Source: Cytophagales bacterium UBA2561 (GTDB lineage: Bacteria > Bacteroidota > Bacteroidia > Cytophagales > Thermoflexibacteraceae). Taken from it: a stretch of DNA of 64,000 bases. The translations under genes and the position numbers were made by a program. Positions 35,363-44,389 of this stretch are shown here, piece after piece (the stretch's first letter is position 1; each line of letters opens with the position of its first letter). The stretch lies in assembly GCA_002340355.1 (NCBI GenBank), contig DDLX01000037.1, positions 136,637 through 200,636 of the forward strand. Reading direction: 5' to 3'. The notes under the pieces were generated by a model. The model saw only the letters and a program-made list of their open reading frames with translations, was not told the DNA's origin and searched no databases.

Positions 35363-36637
35363 TTATTTTATCCACTCAAAACCCGTGTAAGGTCTTAGAA
35401 TTTCAGGAATTCGAATGCCTTCTGGAGTTTGGTTATTTTCCAGAATTGCCGCTACAATTCGAGGCAATGCCAAAGCACTTCCGTTCAGCGTATGCGCCAA
35501 TTCCTTTTTATTATTTTTTCCTCTAAATCTCAGTTTCAGGCGATTCGCTTGGAAAGTTTCAAAATTACTGACCGAACTTACTTCCAACCAACGCTTTTGA
35601 GCTGCCGAATAAACTTCCATATCATAGCATAATGTGGCATTAAAACTAATATCACCACCACACAAATTCAAGACTCGGTAGGGTAATTCTAATTTTTGCA
35701 ATAAACTTTGGATATGCTCAGACATTTCCTCAAGAATCTGATATGAATTTTCGGGATGAGCAATTTGCACAATTTCCACCTTATCAAACTGATGCAAACG
35801 ATTTAGTCCTCGAACGTGTGCGCCCCAAGAACCTGCTTCTCGCCGAAAACAAGGCGTATAACCCACATTTTTTATCGGTAAATTTTTTGCATCCAAAATC
35901 ACATCCCGATAAATATTCGTAATGGGAACTTCAGCAGTCGGAATTAAAAAGAAATTTTCCGCCGTAACATGATACATTTGTCCCTCTTTATCAGGAAGTT
36001 GTCCTGTTCCGTAACCTGATGCCTCATTAATTAAAATGGGTGGTTGAACTTCCAAATAACCTGCTTTTTCAGCTTCATTTAAGAAGAAATTGATTAAGGC
36101 TCGTTGTAATTTTGCTCCTTTTCCCTTATAAAATGGAAATCCAGCACCTGTTACTTTTACACCTAATTCAAAATCAATAATGTCATATTTTTTGATTAAT
36201 TCCCAATGAGGCAAGGCATCTTCTTGAAGTTCAGGAATTTTACCTACGGTTTTCAAAACCTCATTGTCTTCGGCAGTTTTACCTTCGGGAACTCGCTGAT
36301 GTGGTACATTAGGGATTTCGTACAACAAATTCTGCAAATCGTCCGATACCTGTCGTAATTCTTCCTGTAATTCTTTGCTTTGGCGTTTAAGTTGGGCAGT
36401 TTTGGACTTCAAAACTTCAGCTTCTTCCCGTTTGCCTTGTTTCATTAATCCACCGATTCGCTTTGCCATTTTCTTAGACTCTGACAAAGCGGAATCCGAT
36501 TGAAACTGCAAATTTCGGCGTTTTTCGTCCAAAGCCAAGACTTCGGCAATACTTTCAGAAGCCTTGGGAAAATATTTTTTTTCGAGACCACGAACGACTA
36601 ATTCTTGATTTGCTCGAATAAATTCCAGTTGTAACAT
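35363..36637 (-). CDS. serS: Seryl-tRNA synthetase
   Basis: 424 residues. Charges tRNA-Ser and tRNA-Sec-type acceptors. N-terminal coiled-coil tRNA-binding arm (about 30-105), then the class II core: motif 1 around AGYLEVQPPILIN, motif 2 PCFRREAGSWG, SWGAHVRGLNRLHQFDKVE, and motif 3 HTLNGSALALPRIVAAILEN near 390. The start MLQLEFIRAN is standard. Upstream lies one of the two 57-nt repeats that bound the toxin-immunity pair. Confidence 0.96.
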   Translation of the reverse strand: MLQLEFIRANQELVVRGLEKKYFPKASESIAEVLALDEKRRNLQFQSDSALSESKKMAKRIGGLMKQGKREEAEVLKSKTAQLKRQSKELQEELRQVSDDLQNLLYEIPNVPHQRVPEGKTAEDNEVLKTVGKIPELQEDALPHWELIKKYDIIDFELGVKVTGAGFPFYKGKGAKLQRALINFFLNEAEKAGYLEVQPPILINEASGYGTGQLPDKEGQMYHVTAENFFLIPTAEVPITNIYRDVILDAKNLPIKNVGYTPCFRREAGSWGAHVRGLNRLHQFDKVEIVQIAHPENSYQILEEMSEHIQSLLQKLELPYRVLNLCGGDISFNATLCYDMEVYSAAQKRWLEVSSVSNFETFQANRLKLRFRGKNNKKELAHTLNGSALALPRIVAAILENNQTPEGIRIPEILRPYTGFEWIK

Positions 36638-36699
36638 CTTCGTTTTTAGGAGGTTATTAGGATTGAGTACTACGTATCGTCATATTGAGACTACTCCTT

Positions 36700-36756
36700 T
36701 TTTTCAAGGAAACAAAATTAACGGAAATTTCAAATTCCATAGGGCGTTTTGATGGG
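36700..36756. repeat. 57-nt direct repeat, left copy
   Basis: Aligns without gaps to 38038-38094 with 8 mismatches (86% identity). It lies 63 nt upstream of the serS start; the other copy lies 48 nt upstream of the toxin start, in the same orientation. Confidence 0.8.
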
Positions 36757-36875
36757 AAATCTTTAGGTTTTACTGATTTGTAATTTTTCTCAATTCATTT
36801 TTCGTTGTTCTATCATCTTCTATTTCCACTATTGCATTTTTCATACCTTCATTTTCAAATAAATAACTCCTATTT

Positions 36876-37376
36876 TTATAACGGAAATTCCTCATCTTGA
36901 AACGTCCGAGTTCCATCTGCGATAGGTTGAAGAATAGGTAAAACATCGTCATAAAATTTCTTTCCATCAAAATCATTTCGATGGAATAAATATTTCGGAA
37001 TCGAATCCAACATCAATTGAGCCACCATTCGCAGGGCTTCGTATTTATCGACTTTGGCAAATCGCTGACCATCAATTTTGACTTCTAAATCTAGAACCAA
37101 TTCATCAATTTGATCAAGGATTTCTACACCTTCTTCCACAGGAAGAAAACTTTCCCAAACACGAGCAATCACTCCGAAACTAAATCCTTGATAATAAGGC
37201 GTATAATTTGAAATATGCAATTCTGTATTTAGCAAATATTTAATGATTACTTCGGATAACATATTTTCATGAGGTACAGGCTCATCTATTTCTCCTGAGA
37301 AACTAAATCCTGAGCAAATTTTATCCCAGTCTGTACCTTGCATTTGGCGAATCGGTAAAAGCTCTGTTGTAATCAT
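36876..37376 (-). CDS. Candidate immunity protein for the adjacent toxin
   Basis: 166 residues, acidic, no signal peptide or membrane helix, rich in aromatic and acidic residues (YTPYYQGFSFGVIARVWESF, LVLDLEVKID). It overlaps the end of the upstream toxin gene by 4 bp (37373-37376), so the two are translated together, and acidic partners downstream of basic nuclease toxins are usually the cognate immunity proteins. I recognise no named family; the immunity role is inferred from context. Confidence 0.6.
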   Translation of the reverse strand: MITTELLPIRQMQGTDWDKICSGFSFSGEIDEPVPHENMLSEVIIKYLLNTELHISNYTPYYQGFSFGVIARVWESFLPVEEGVEILDQIDELVLDLEVKIDGQRFAKVDKYEALRMVAQLMLDSIPKYLFHRNDFDGKKFYDDVLPILQPIADGTRTFQDEEFPL

Positions 37377-37990
37377 CGGTCTTGTTTATTTCCTGGTGGA
37401 CGAATTAATTTAATCTCCCGTTTTTGAGCCTCGGGCAAATCGGGATAATGATAAATTTTTTCTTTTTCTTCAATTAGGCATTCAGGACGTGTACCTTTGA
37501 ACTGCATTTTATATCTCAGATGGTCTTTCGTTAATTTCCATTTCCCCTCTTTATAAAAAACCTTACCTGGATAACGCCCTTTCTGTCCGCCCATTCCTGC
37601 CACTCCATACCGCCAAGTATCACCAAAATTGAGATAAATTTCACCGCTTTCGCATTCGTGACAGGGAAAATTACCTGCTTGAACCACAATTAAGGCGTAT
37701 TGTTCACAAACAGGCAGTTCATGTTCTATCTGTATTTTCAGAATTTCGAGTTGTTTCTTTGCCAGTCGAGCTTCTGAAATTAAGGAAATGGCTAAAGTTG
37801 CTACGGCAATTGTCCCAATAATTGCCTGTTTTCGCAACGATAATGTCTGTGTTTTCCAAGGTGTAAAAATGGATAATTTCGATTTGGCTCCTGATTTGTC
37901 TTTTAATTTCTTGAACATTTCACAAGTGGTGTCTTTAGTCGTTTGTGGAAAGGTAAATTTACGAGTTTTAGAACTGATTTTCAAGGGCAT
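37373..37990 (-). CDS. Predicted GIY-YIG/URI-type nuclease toxin with N-terminal membrane segment
   Basis: 205 residues, basic. A hydrophobic helix (about 54-73, QAIIGTIAVATLAISLI) follows a basic N-terminus. The C-terminal ~110 residues have the order of GIY-YIG elements: EIYLNFGD (first Tyr), WRYGVAG (second), an Arg in KGRYPGK and a Glu in CLIEEKEKI; two CxxC-like cysteines (FPCHEC) precede. The end RPPGNKQDR is typical for the C-termini of Bacteroidota polymorphic toxins of this nuclease type. It is a stand-alone small protein, unlike the large toxins that carry such tips. Start could also be the ATG at 37918. Confidence 0.6.
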   Translation of the reverse strand: MPLKISSKTRKFTFPQTTKDTTCEMFKKLKDKSGAKSKLSIFTPWKTQTLSLRKQAIIGTIAVATLAISLISEARLAKKQLEILKIQIEHELPVCEQYALIVVQAGNFPCHECESGEIYLNFGDTWRYGVAGMGGQKGRYPGKVFYKEGKWKLTKDHLRYKMQFKGTRPECLIEEKEKIYHYPDLPEAQKREIKLIRPPGNKQDR

Positions 37991-38025
37991 GAAAAAATAA
38001 AACTCTCATAGCGTTCCGATTTTTG

Positions 38026-38033
38026 TACGTTTG
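38026..38033 (+). promoter_or_regulatory. Candidate -7 box for the Gabija operon
   Basis: TACGTTTG matches TAnnTTTG, about 135 bp before the gajA ATG. No good -33 partner; it lies just before the right copy of the 57-nt repeat. Confidence 0.35.
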
Positions 38034-38037
38034 TCGC

Positions 38038-38094
38038 TTTTTCAAAAAAACAGAATGAACGGAAACTTCAAATTCCACAGGACGTTTTGAAGGG
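38038..38094. repeat. 57-nt direct repeat, right copy
   Basis: See 36700-36756; 1338 bp apart. The unit covers the upstream region of the toxin gene and ends 75 bp before gajA. Confidence 0.8.
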
Positions 38095-38168
38095 TATTTC
38101 GTAAATTTGATATTGTGATTCATAAGTATGATTTCACATATTAATTTCACCAAAAACATTAATACAAA

Positions 38169-39998
38169 ATGTCTATTTTAATAAAAACAGTAAGAATTGC
38201 AGGCTTTAGAGGATTGAAAAACTTTGAGATAAATTTGTCTCCAATCACAGTACTCACAGGCATGAACAATACAGGAAAAACATCTTTCCTAAAAGCGATT
38301 CAGCTCATTTTTGGTAATAAACATTTTGTATCTCAGGATGACTTTTACATTAGTGGAAATACAAATTTCAATAGAATTGTAATTGATGCAAAAATTATTG
38401 CGATTAATGAAGAAGAAAATCAGACAGAAAGTTTTTCTGAAGATTGGGAGATACTATTTAGTGATGAAAGAATTAAGCTCGAAGATGAAGACAACATCAT
38501 TCCATTGAGAACCATCGTTTCTTTTGATGAAATAAGAAGCTCATTTAAAACAAAAAAATATATCCTTCCAGACTGGCCAAAGTACTTTGATGATGAAAAT
38601 AACACGTCTTGGGAGAATACAGAAAATGGTAATGAAAAGCGTTTTGTATTCGAAGAACTTCCATTTTTCTATATTGATGCTCAACGAGATATTATAGAAG
38701 ACATCAAAGTTAAGAATTCCTACCTCGGAAGAATGATTTCAAAAATTGAATACAATGAAGAGGCAGCAGAAAAAATAGAACAACAAATCAAGGAACTTAA
38801 CGAAGAAGCCGTAAACAATAGTGATATTCTTAAAAACATTAAAGATACCTTAAAGCAGTTAGATAGTGCGATGAATACCTCAAGTGAGGGTGTCGAGATA
38901 ACACCTTTCACAAAAAAGCTAAGAGATTTAAGCAAAGGACTTTCGATTTATTACAGCGACAAAGAAGATAGCTTTTCTATGGAATATCATGGCATGGGAA
39001 CTCGTAGTTGGTCATCTCTTCTAACACTTAAATCATTCATTTCCCTATTAGCCGAGAAGTCAGAAGATACGCCCTTTTATCCAATACTCGCATTAGAAGA
39101 ACCCGAAGCACACTTACACCCAAATGCACAAAAGAAATTATATCACCAATTGAATGAAATTTCAGGACAAAAAATAATCTCCACTCATTCTCCCTACATT
39201 ACTGCTTGTGCCGAATTGAATGAAATTAGAAACTTCTATAAAACAGAAGATAACGTTTCGTGTGGTTTCATAAATACAGATTTATTAAGTTCGGAAGACG
39301 AACGAAAGATAAGGCGACAAGTGATAAATACAAGAGGTGAACTCTTTTTTTCCAAAGTCATTATCTTTTTTGAAGGCGAAACCGAAGAACAGGCATTACC
39401 CATATTTGTACAAAAACACTTTGGCAAAACTGCTATTGAAATGGCAATTGATTTTGTGGGTGTGGGAGGTGCAGGAAATTATTTACCATTTATTCGAGTT
39501 GCAGAAGGCTTAAAAACCCCTTGGTTTATTTTAAGTGACGGCGAAACAAAAATTAAAAAAGAACTAAAGAAAACACTCAAAAAGCTTTACAACAAGGAAA
39601 GCATTGACTTAGATAACGAACAGAATATATTTGTTTTACCTGATGATTGTGATATAGAAAAATATCTAATACAAGATGGATACCTTGATGAGATAAAACT
39701 CGCCTTCAAAAAACTTCACAGTGAAACTTATTTAGAGGATTGGATTAACGATAATCATGGAGGTACAAGACGGCGTACCAGAACCAGCGAGATTTGTCCT
39801 GAATGTAATCAAAATATTTACCAAGACTTAGTACGCAATTATGATGGTGATGAAGGATTTAAAGAAGCTGTTTATGACTGTATGACCAAGCAGAAAACAA
39901 AGTTTGGACCTGTCATTGCAGATATTATTGTTGAAAGCGACAAAAATATTCCTACTATAATAACCGACCTCTTCAATAAAGTAAACGAAGTAATTTAA
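38169..39998 (+). CDS. gajA: Gabija GajA: OLD-family ATPase-TOPRIM nuclease
   Basis: 609 residues. N-terminal ABC-type ATPase: Walker A GMNNTGKTS (31-39), Walker B ILALEEPEAHLHP near 310, and the H-switch STHSPY near 340. C-terminal TOPRIM domain with FFEGETEEQALP near 397 and the acidic ILSDGETK near 455. A C-x2-C motif (ICPECNQ) lies near 540. In Gabija, GajA is a sequence-specific DNA nickase/endonuclease restrained by nucleotides and works with the helicase GajB, whose gene starts 8 bp downstream. Arginine is encoded more often by AGA than in neighbouring core genes, suggesting transfer. Slightly longer than the Bacillus cereus GajA. Confidence 0.88.
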   Translation: MSILIKTVRIAGFRGLKNFEINLSPITVLTGMNNTGKTSFLKAIQLIFGNKHFVSQDDFYISGNTNFNRIVIDAKIIAINEEENQTESFSEDWEILFSDERIKLEDEDNIIPLRTIVSFDEIRSSFKTKKYILPDWPKYFDDENNTSWENTENGNEKRFVFEELPFFYIDAQRDIIEDIKVKNSYLGRMISKIEYNEEAAEKIEQQIKELNEEAVNNSDILKNIKDTLKQLDSAMNTSSEGVEITPFTKKLRDLSKGLSIYYSDKEDSFSMEYHGMGTRSWSSLLTLKSFISLLAEKSEDTPFYPILALEEPEAHLHPNAQKKLYHQLNEISGQKIISTHSPYITACAELNEIRNFYKTEDNVSCGFINTDLLSSEDERKIRRQVINTRGELFFSKVIIFFEGETEEQALPIFVQKHFGKTAIEMAIDFVGVGGAGNYLPFIRVAEGLKTPWFILSDGETKIKKELKKTLKKLYNKESIDLDNEQNIFVLPDDCDIEKYLIQDGYLDEIKLAFKKLHSETYLEDWINDNHGGTRRRTRTSEICPECNQNIYQDLVRNYDGDEGFKEAVYDCMTKQKTKFGPVIADIIVESDKNIPTIITDLFNKVNEVI

Positions 39999-40006
39999 AG
40001 CCCAAT

Positions 40007-41899
40007 ATGATGAATACTACAATCAAATTATCTGAGAATCAAAAAAAGGCTGTATTTCATAAGAAAGGGGCTATTCTTGTGAAGGCAAGTGCAGGAAGTG
40101 GAAAAACACGCGTTTTAACTGAACGAATAAAAAAGTTATTATCACAAACAAAACGTAAAATCCTTGCCATCACTTTTACCAACAAAGCAGGCGAAGAAAT
40201 GAAAGAACGCCTGAAAGATATACCAGACCTTGAAAAACGACTTTTCATTGGTACGTTTCATGGTTTTTGTCAAAATATCTTAGAAAATCATGGGGCGGCA
40301 ATAGGCTTACGAACGATGCCACATATTTTCGAAAATGAAGCTGACCGATTACGATTAGTAGAACAAGCAATAGAGCTAACACCTTCATATTATGAAAGAT
40401 ATAAAGAAAATGATTTAAAAGGCAAAAGAAATTTTTGTTATAGGGCATTCGGTTTTATTGCTAAAATCAAAAGGGAATTATGTACAGAAGATGGAATGAA
40501 TAGCATCAATAGCGATGAAAATGTTTCTTTATTCTATTCTTCATACCAAGAATTATTGCAATCACAAAACGCCATAGATTTCGATGATTTGATTTTATTA
40601 GCTTATCAGCTTTTTATGCAAAATCCCAAAATTGCATCACTATACAGACGAACTTATGAATATATATGCGTAGATGAGGCGCAGGATTTGAACAAAGCTC
40701 AATACCATTTTTTATTAGCTCTCACAAATGGAGTCCATAAAAATGTGATGTTTGTTGGCGACCCCAATCAATCAATATTTGCTTTTACGGGTTCTTCTGC
40801 CATATACATGGGGAAAGATTATTTCATGGAACAGTTTAAGCCAGTCTCAGAAATTGAGTTAAATGAAAATTATCGTTCATCGCTCAAAGTAATTCAAGCG
40901 GCTAAGAAAATAATGCCGAATGTTGAGGATATGCCTAATCTAATTCTAAAAGGAAGGTTTTGTGTTTACTCTGCCTTTGATGAAAAAGATGAAGCCAGAT
41001 GGGTTCTCGAAAAAATAAAAGAACTGTTGAAACTTAAAAATCATGACGATATTGAGGGGGAAATATCTTATGAGAAAATTGCAATACTGGCTCGAACAAA
41101 GTATGTTTTCTCTGAATTGGAAGAACTCTTTGAGACAGAGAATATTCCGTTTTATTACAAAATGACACCCCGAGCAATTAAATTTGAAACAAAGTCAATG
41201 AAGATATTTGATTTGGCTTTGCGGATAAAAATAAATCCTTTGGATAGCTATTGTTTACATTGTGAAAAACTAAGCAGTCTTTTAAACATAAATTACACCA
41301 CTGAGCTTGCAAACATTGTAACGAATACACCAAATTTACTTGATAAAAAAGTTTTAGAAACAGTAATTGACTTTAGAGAAGATGGACAAAATTTAAAGAG
41401 ACTGTTAAATGACTTATCAGAATTTATTAAAACACAACATTTTGATAATGAAGACGAGAAAAGAATGCTTTTGAATGAAATAGACGAAATACTTCTTCAT
41501 TGGTATCAATACGCAAAAAATACAGACAAAAAAACGTTGCGTCAATTTAAAAACGCTATGGCATTAGGACAAACCCATCCTCTAAAACAAAATGAAGGTA
41601 TCACATTAAGTACTGTCCACACAATGAAAGGACAACAAAATGAAATCATTTTTGTAATCGGAATGGATGATGGAACATTTCCATATTATAAAGCCATGAA
41701 TTCAGGTGGTTTAGAAATGGTACAGGAAAAAAATAACGCTTATGTGGCATTTACCAGAGCGCAAAGGTTTTTATATGTTTCATGGCCAGCAAGTAGAAAT
41801 ATGCCTTGGGGGAATAATAAAAAACGAAATATTTCAAGATTACTAAGTTGGCTTGAACAGTCAAAAGAAGGAGAAGAATATACACCTAAGTTTAAATAG
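40007..41899 (+). CDS. gajB: Gabija GajB: UvrD/Rep-like helicase
   Basis: 630 residues, superfamily 1A helicase with all motifs: I ASAGSGKTRVLTER (25-38), Ia AITFTNKAGEEMKER, II VDEAQDLN, III FVGDPNQSIFAFTGS, IV NYRSS, V STVHTMKGQQNEIIF, VI VAFTRAQRFLYVS. In Gabija, GajB binds and hydrolyses nucleotides and DNA ends and activates or assists GajA against phage. It follows gajA after 8 bp, so the two form one operon. Longer than the B. cereus GajB (about 500), because of an inserted region between motifs IV and V. The first two codons are both ATG. Confidence 0.88.
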   Translation: MMNTTIKLSENQKKAVFHKKGAILVKASAGSGKTRVLTERIKKLLSQTKRKILAITFTNKAGEEMKERLKDIPDLEKRLFIGTFHGFCQNILENHGAAIGLRTMPHIFENEADRLRLVEQAIELTPSYYERYKENDLKGKRNFCYRAFGFIAKIKRELCTEDGMNSINSDENVSLFYSSYQELLQSQNAIDFDDLILLAYQLFMQNPKIASLYRRTYEYICVDEAQDLNKAQYHFLLALTNGVHKNVMFVGDPNQSIFAFTGSSAIYMGKDYFMEQFKPVSEIELNENYRSSLKVIQAAKKIMPNVEDMPNLILKGRFCVYSAFDEKDEARWVLEKIKELLKLKNHDDIEGEISYEKIAILARTKYVFSELEELFETENIPFYYKMTPRAIKFETKSMKIFDLALRIKINPLDSYCLHCEKLSSLLNINYTTELANIVTNTPNLLDKKVLETVIDFREDGQNLKRLLNDLSEFIKTQHFDNEDEKRMLLNEIDEILLHWYQYAKNTDKKTLRQFKNAMALGQTHPLKQNEGITLSTVHTMKGQQNEIIFVIGMDDGTFPYYKAMNSGGLEMVQEKNNAYVAFTRAQRFLYVSWPASRNMPWGNNKKRNISRLLSWLEQSKEGEEYTPKFK

Positions 41900-41952
41900 T
41901 TTATTTTGCAACTATATTCTTGTTTATCACAAAAAATTAAGGCTTGAGAATC

Positions 41953-42981
41953 ATGAATAATCTACTCATCAAAGCCGACAACATGGTAGGGCTGAACTAC
42001 CTTTTAAAAGAAAAGAAATTAAAAGGCAAAATAGATTTGATTTATATTGACCCGCCATTTGCAACAGGTGGAAATTTCACCATTACGGAAGGACGAGCTT
42101 CCACTATCAGCAACTCAAAAAATGGAGAAATTGCCTATTCTGATAAACTTTTAGGAAATGATTTTCTAAATTTTATTAAGGAAACATTACTGATTTTGAG
42201 TGAATTACTTTCTGAACAAGGCTCCATTTATTTACATATTGATTATAAAATCGGACATTACATTAAAATCCTCATGGATGAAGTTTTTGGAATAGATAAT
42301 TTCCGAAATGATATTACACGAATTAAATGTAATCCCAAAAATTTTAATCGAATCGGGTACGGAAATATCAAAGATTTAATTCTTTTTTATTCAAAATCAA
42401 GCCAACCTATCTGGAATGAGCCAAGGGAAAAATACACCGAAAACGACCTTAAAAGGTTATTTCCGAAGAAAAATAAACAAGGCAGAAGATACACCACCGT
42501 TCCGATTCATGCCCCAGGCGAAACTAAAAATGGCAATACCAGCCAGTCTTTTAAAGGAATGTTACCACCAAAAGGCAGACATTGGAGAACAGATGTTCAA
42601 ACCTTAGAACAATGGGATAAAGAGGGATTAATTGAATGGTCTTCAAAAGGAAATCCAAGAAAAATTATTTTTGCCGATGAACGAGAAGGCAAAAGAGTTC
42701 AAGATATTTGGGAGTACAAAGACCCACAATATCCAAGTTACCCCACAGAGAAAAATTCTGACTTATTGGATTTAGTTATTAGAACTTCCTCAAATAAGAA
42801 TAGTATTGTACTAGACTGCTTTTGTGGTTCAGGAACAACTTTAAAAGTCGCCCAAATCAACAATAGGAAATGGATTGGAATTGACCAGTCAGAACACGCC
42901 ATCAAAGCCACCATAACTAAATTGGAAACGATAGAAAGCAAATATGAATTTATAGACTTTTCAATAATCACAAATCGCTGA
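41953..42981 (+). CDS. Solitary site-specific DNA methyltransferase (beta class)
   Basis: 342 residues from the ATG at 41953 (MNNLLIKADNMVGLNYLL); a TTG three codons upstream is possible. Catalytic motif IV is DPPFATGG near residue 34-41 and the SAM-binding motif I is DCFCGSGTTLK near 290, so the order is IV then I as in beta-class N6-adenine/N4-cytosine methyltransferases. A variable region (about 130-230) would recognise the target. No restriction gene is beside it. It follows the Gabija pair after 54 bp and may be part of the island. The last 21 bp overlap the convergent scpA. Confidence 0.88.
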   Translation: MNNLLIKADNMVGLNYLLKEKKLKGKIDLIYIDPPFATGGNFTITEGRASTISNSKNGEIAYSDKLLGNDFLNFIKETLLILSELLSEQGSIYLHIDYKIGHYIKILMDEVFGIDNFRNDITRIKCNPKNFNRIGYGNIKDLILFYSKSSQPIWNEPREKYTENDLKRLFPKKNKQGRRYTTVPIHAPGETKNGNTSQSFKGMLPPKGRHWRTDVQTLEQWDKEGLIEWSSKGNPRKIIFADEREGKRVQDIWEYKDPQYPSYPTEKNSDLLDLVIRTSSNKNSIVLDCFCGSGTTLKVAQINNRKWIGIDQSEHAIKATITKLETIESKYEFIDFSIITNR

Positions 42982-43728
42982 AATCTCAAATTGATTAAAC
43001 GTTATTTCAGCATTTACTTCGTCATTTATTTCGTCTGTTTTGAGGTCAATTTTTCCAACTTGTATTAATTCTAAAAGTGCCAAAAATGTAAAAATTACGG
43101 CAATTTTATCAGGACATTGGTCAATAATTTCTTGGAAAGAACAAACTAATTTTTCTTGTAAAATACTCAAAATAAAATCTTTACGTTGGGCTACCGAATA
43201 AGGATAAGGAATAATACTATGTATTTCAGAGGGTTTTCGTCCTTCGTATTCTCGGCAAACTTTAGTATAAGCTTGGAATAATTTATAGAGGGTTAATTGT
43301 TGTAATTCAGCATCTACCTCATAAGTTTTTGCCAATTGTTGTAACTCAGCAATGGCATTACCTCGCTCAAATTTTTGAAGACGTTTTTCTTCTAATTTTT
43401 CCCACTCTCCCAATACCGATTTATATTTTTGATATTCGGCTAAAGCAATCGCAAGAGCCTCACGGGGGTCAATTTCATTACCTTCTTTGTCTTTTTCGGG
43501 ACGTGGCAAGAGCATTTTTGCCTTAATCTGCATGAGGGTCGAAGCCACCAACATAAATTCAGAAGCCACATCAATATTGAGTCGTTCTAGGTCGGCTAAA
43601 TATGCCAAAAAATCTGCCGTAATTTGAGCAATCGGAATATCATGAATATCCAGTTCGTCCCGTTGAATAAAAAATAATAATAAATCAAAGGGTCCCTCAA
43701 ACAACGGCAGTCTAATCGAAAATGTCAA
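42961..43728 (-). CDS. scpA: Segregation and condensation protein A
   Basis: 255 residues. Kleisin subunit of the SMC-ScpAB condensin. N-terminal FEGPFDLLLFFIQRDELDIHDIPIAQIT is the ScpA signature (residues 10-37, given here in parts), followed by the SMC-neck binding helices ASEFMLVASTLMQIKAKMLLP, a middle coiled linker and the C-terminal winged helix (about 190-245) that binds the SMC head. Likely co-transcribed after gldC (55-bp gap). Confidence 0.93.
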   Translation of the reverse strand: MTFSIRLPLFEGPFDLLLFFIQRDELDIHDIPIAQITADFLAYLADLERLNIDVASEFMLVASTLMQIKAKMLLPRPEKDKEGNEIDPREALAIALAEYQKYKSVLGEWEKLEEKRLQKFERGNAIAELQQLAKTYEVDAELQQLTLYKLFQAYTKVCREYEGRKPSEIHSIIPYPYSVAQRKDFILSILQEKLVCSFQEIIDQCPDKIAVIFTFLALLELIQVGKIDLKTDEINDEVNAEITFNQFEISAICDY

Positions 43729-43783
43729 TCGTCTTTTAGATTGTTTTAATTTTCAAACTATCTTATTATATTTCGTACATTTA

Positions 43784-44131
43784 TTATGATTGTTGCGCTT
43801 TGGCGTACTCTTTTTTGATATGAATTACTAATTTTTCACAAAGTTCATCCATTGCTTCTGACATTACTTTATCACCCGTAGCCGATTCGATGCTTTGTGC
43901 CATTCCTGCAATCGTATCCACCACAAAACGCTTCATTTCAAGGACTTGCATATCTTTTGTCCAGAGATCAATTCGTAAGGTTTCTCCTGTTTTATTGTCC
44001 CAAACCGACACATTTAAGGCTTTGGCTTCCGTAATTCCTTTGGATGGTACATCGGAAGCTCGCCAAAAAATTTTTTCAGGTAGATTCTTATCGTCTAACT
44101 CAATATGAAATTTAATTTCGGTATCTTTCAT
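43784..44131 (-). CDS. gldC: Gliding motility protein GldC
   Basis: 115 residues. GldC is a cytoplasmic protein needed for normal gliding in Flavobacterium-type bacteria; its exact job is unknown. Typical parts: EIKFHIELDDKNLPEKIFWRA at the start and NVSVWDNKTGETLRIDLWTKDM in the middle, both hallmarks of the family. It supports a gliding Bacteroidota origin. gldC next to scpA on one strand. Confidence 0.9.
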   Translation of the reverse strand: MKDTEIKFHIELDDKNLPEKIFWRASDVPSKGITEAKALNVSVWDNKTGETLRIDLWTKDMQVLEMKRFVVDTIAGMAQSIESATGDKVMSEAMDELCEKLVIHIKKEYAKAQQS

Positions 44132-44327
44132 GATTTATGATGCCCTTTCAAGATTATTAATTTTGGGGTAAAGGTACAATAAAAAACTTGATTTTGCTTA
44201 TAGATTTACTTAATTTATAATTAATTCAAATTATAATTATTTTTATAAGATTGAACTCTCTAAGCATCCAAAATGATTATTTTTTTAAAATAAAAAGGTG
44301 ATAAAATCTATTATTTGATGCAAAAAA

Positions 44328-44357
44328 ATACGCTAACTCCTGAGAGAATTAGCGTAT
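44328..44357 (-). terminator. Terminator of the stress-type membrane protein gene
   Basis: 9-bp stem ATACGCTAA (44328-44336) with TTAGCGTAT (44349-44357), with A7 on its left, a U-tract for minus-strand RNA. Confidence 0.8.
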
Positions 44358-44389
44358 CATTCCGATATGTAATAGACTGAAAATCAATG

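Noticed and set aside
36770..36875. Minus-strand frame continuing past the immunity gene stop
   Set aside because: A protein-like tail (NRSYLFENEG, then KNAIVEIEDDRTTKNELRK) lies in another frame just after the stop. It could hint at a frameshift, but the immunity gene ends naturally and the extra part has no start of its own beyond a 25-codon ATG frame.
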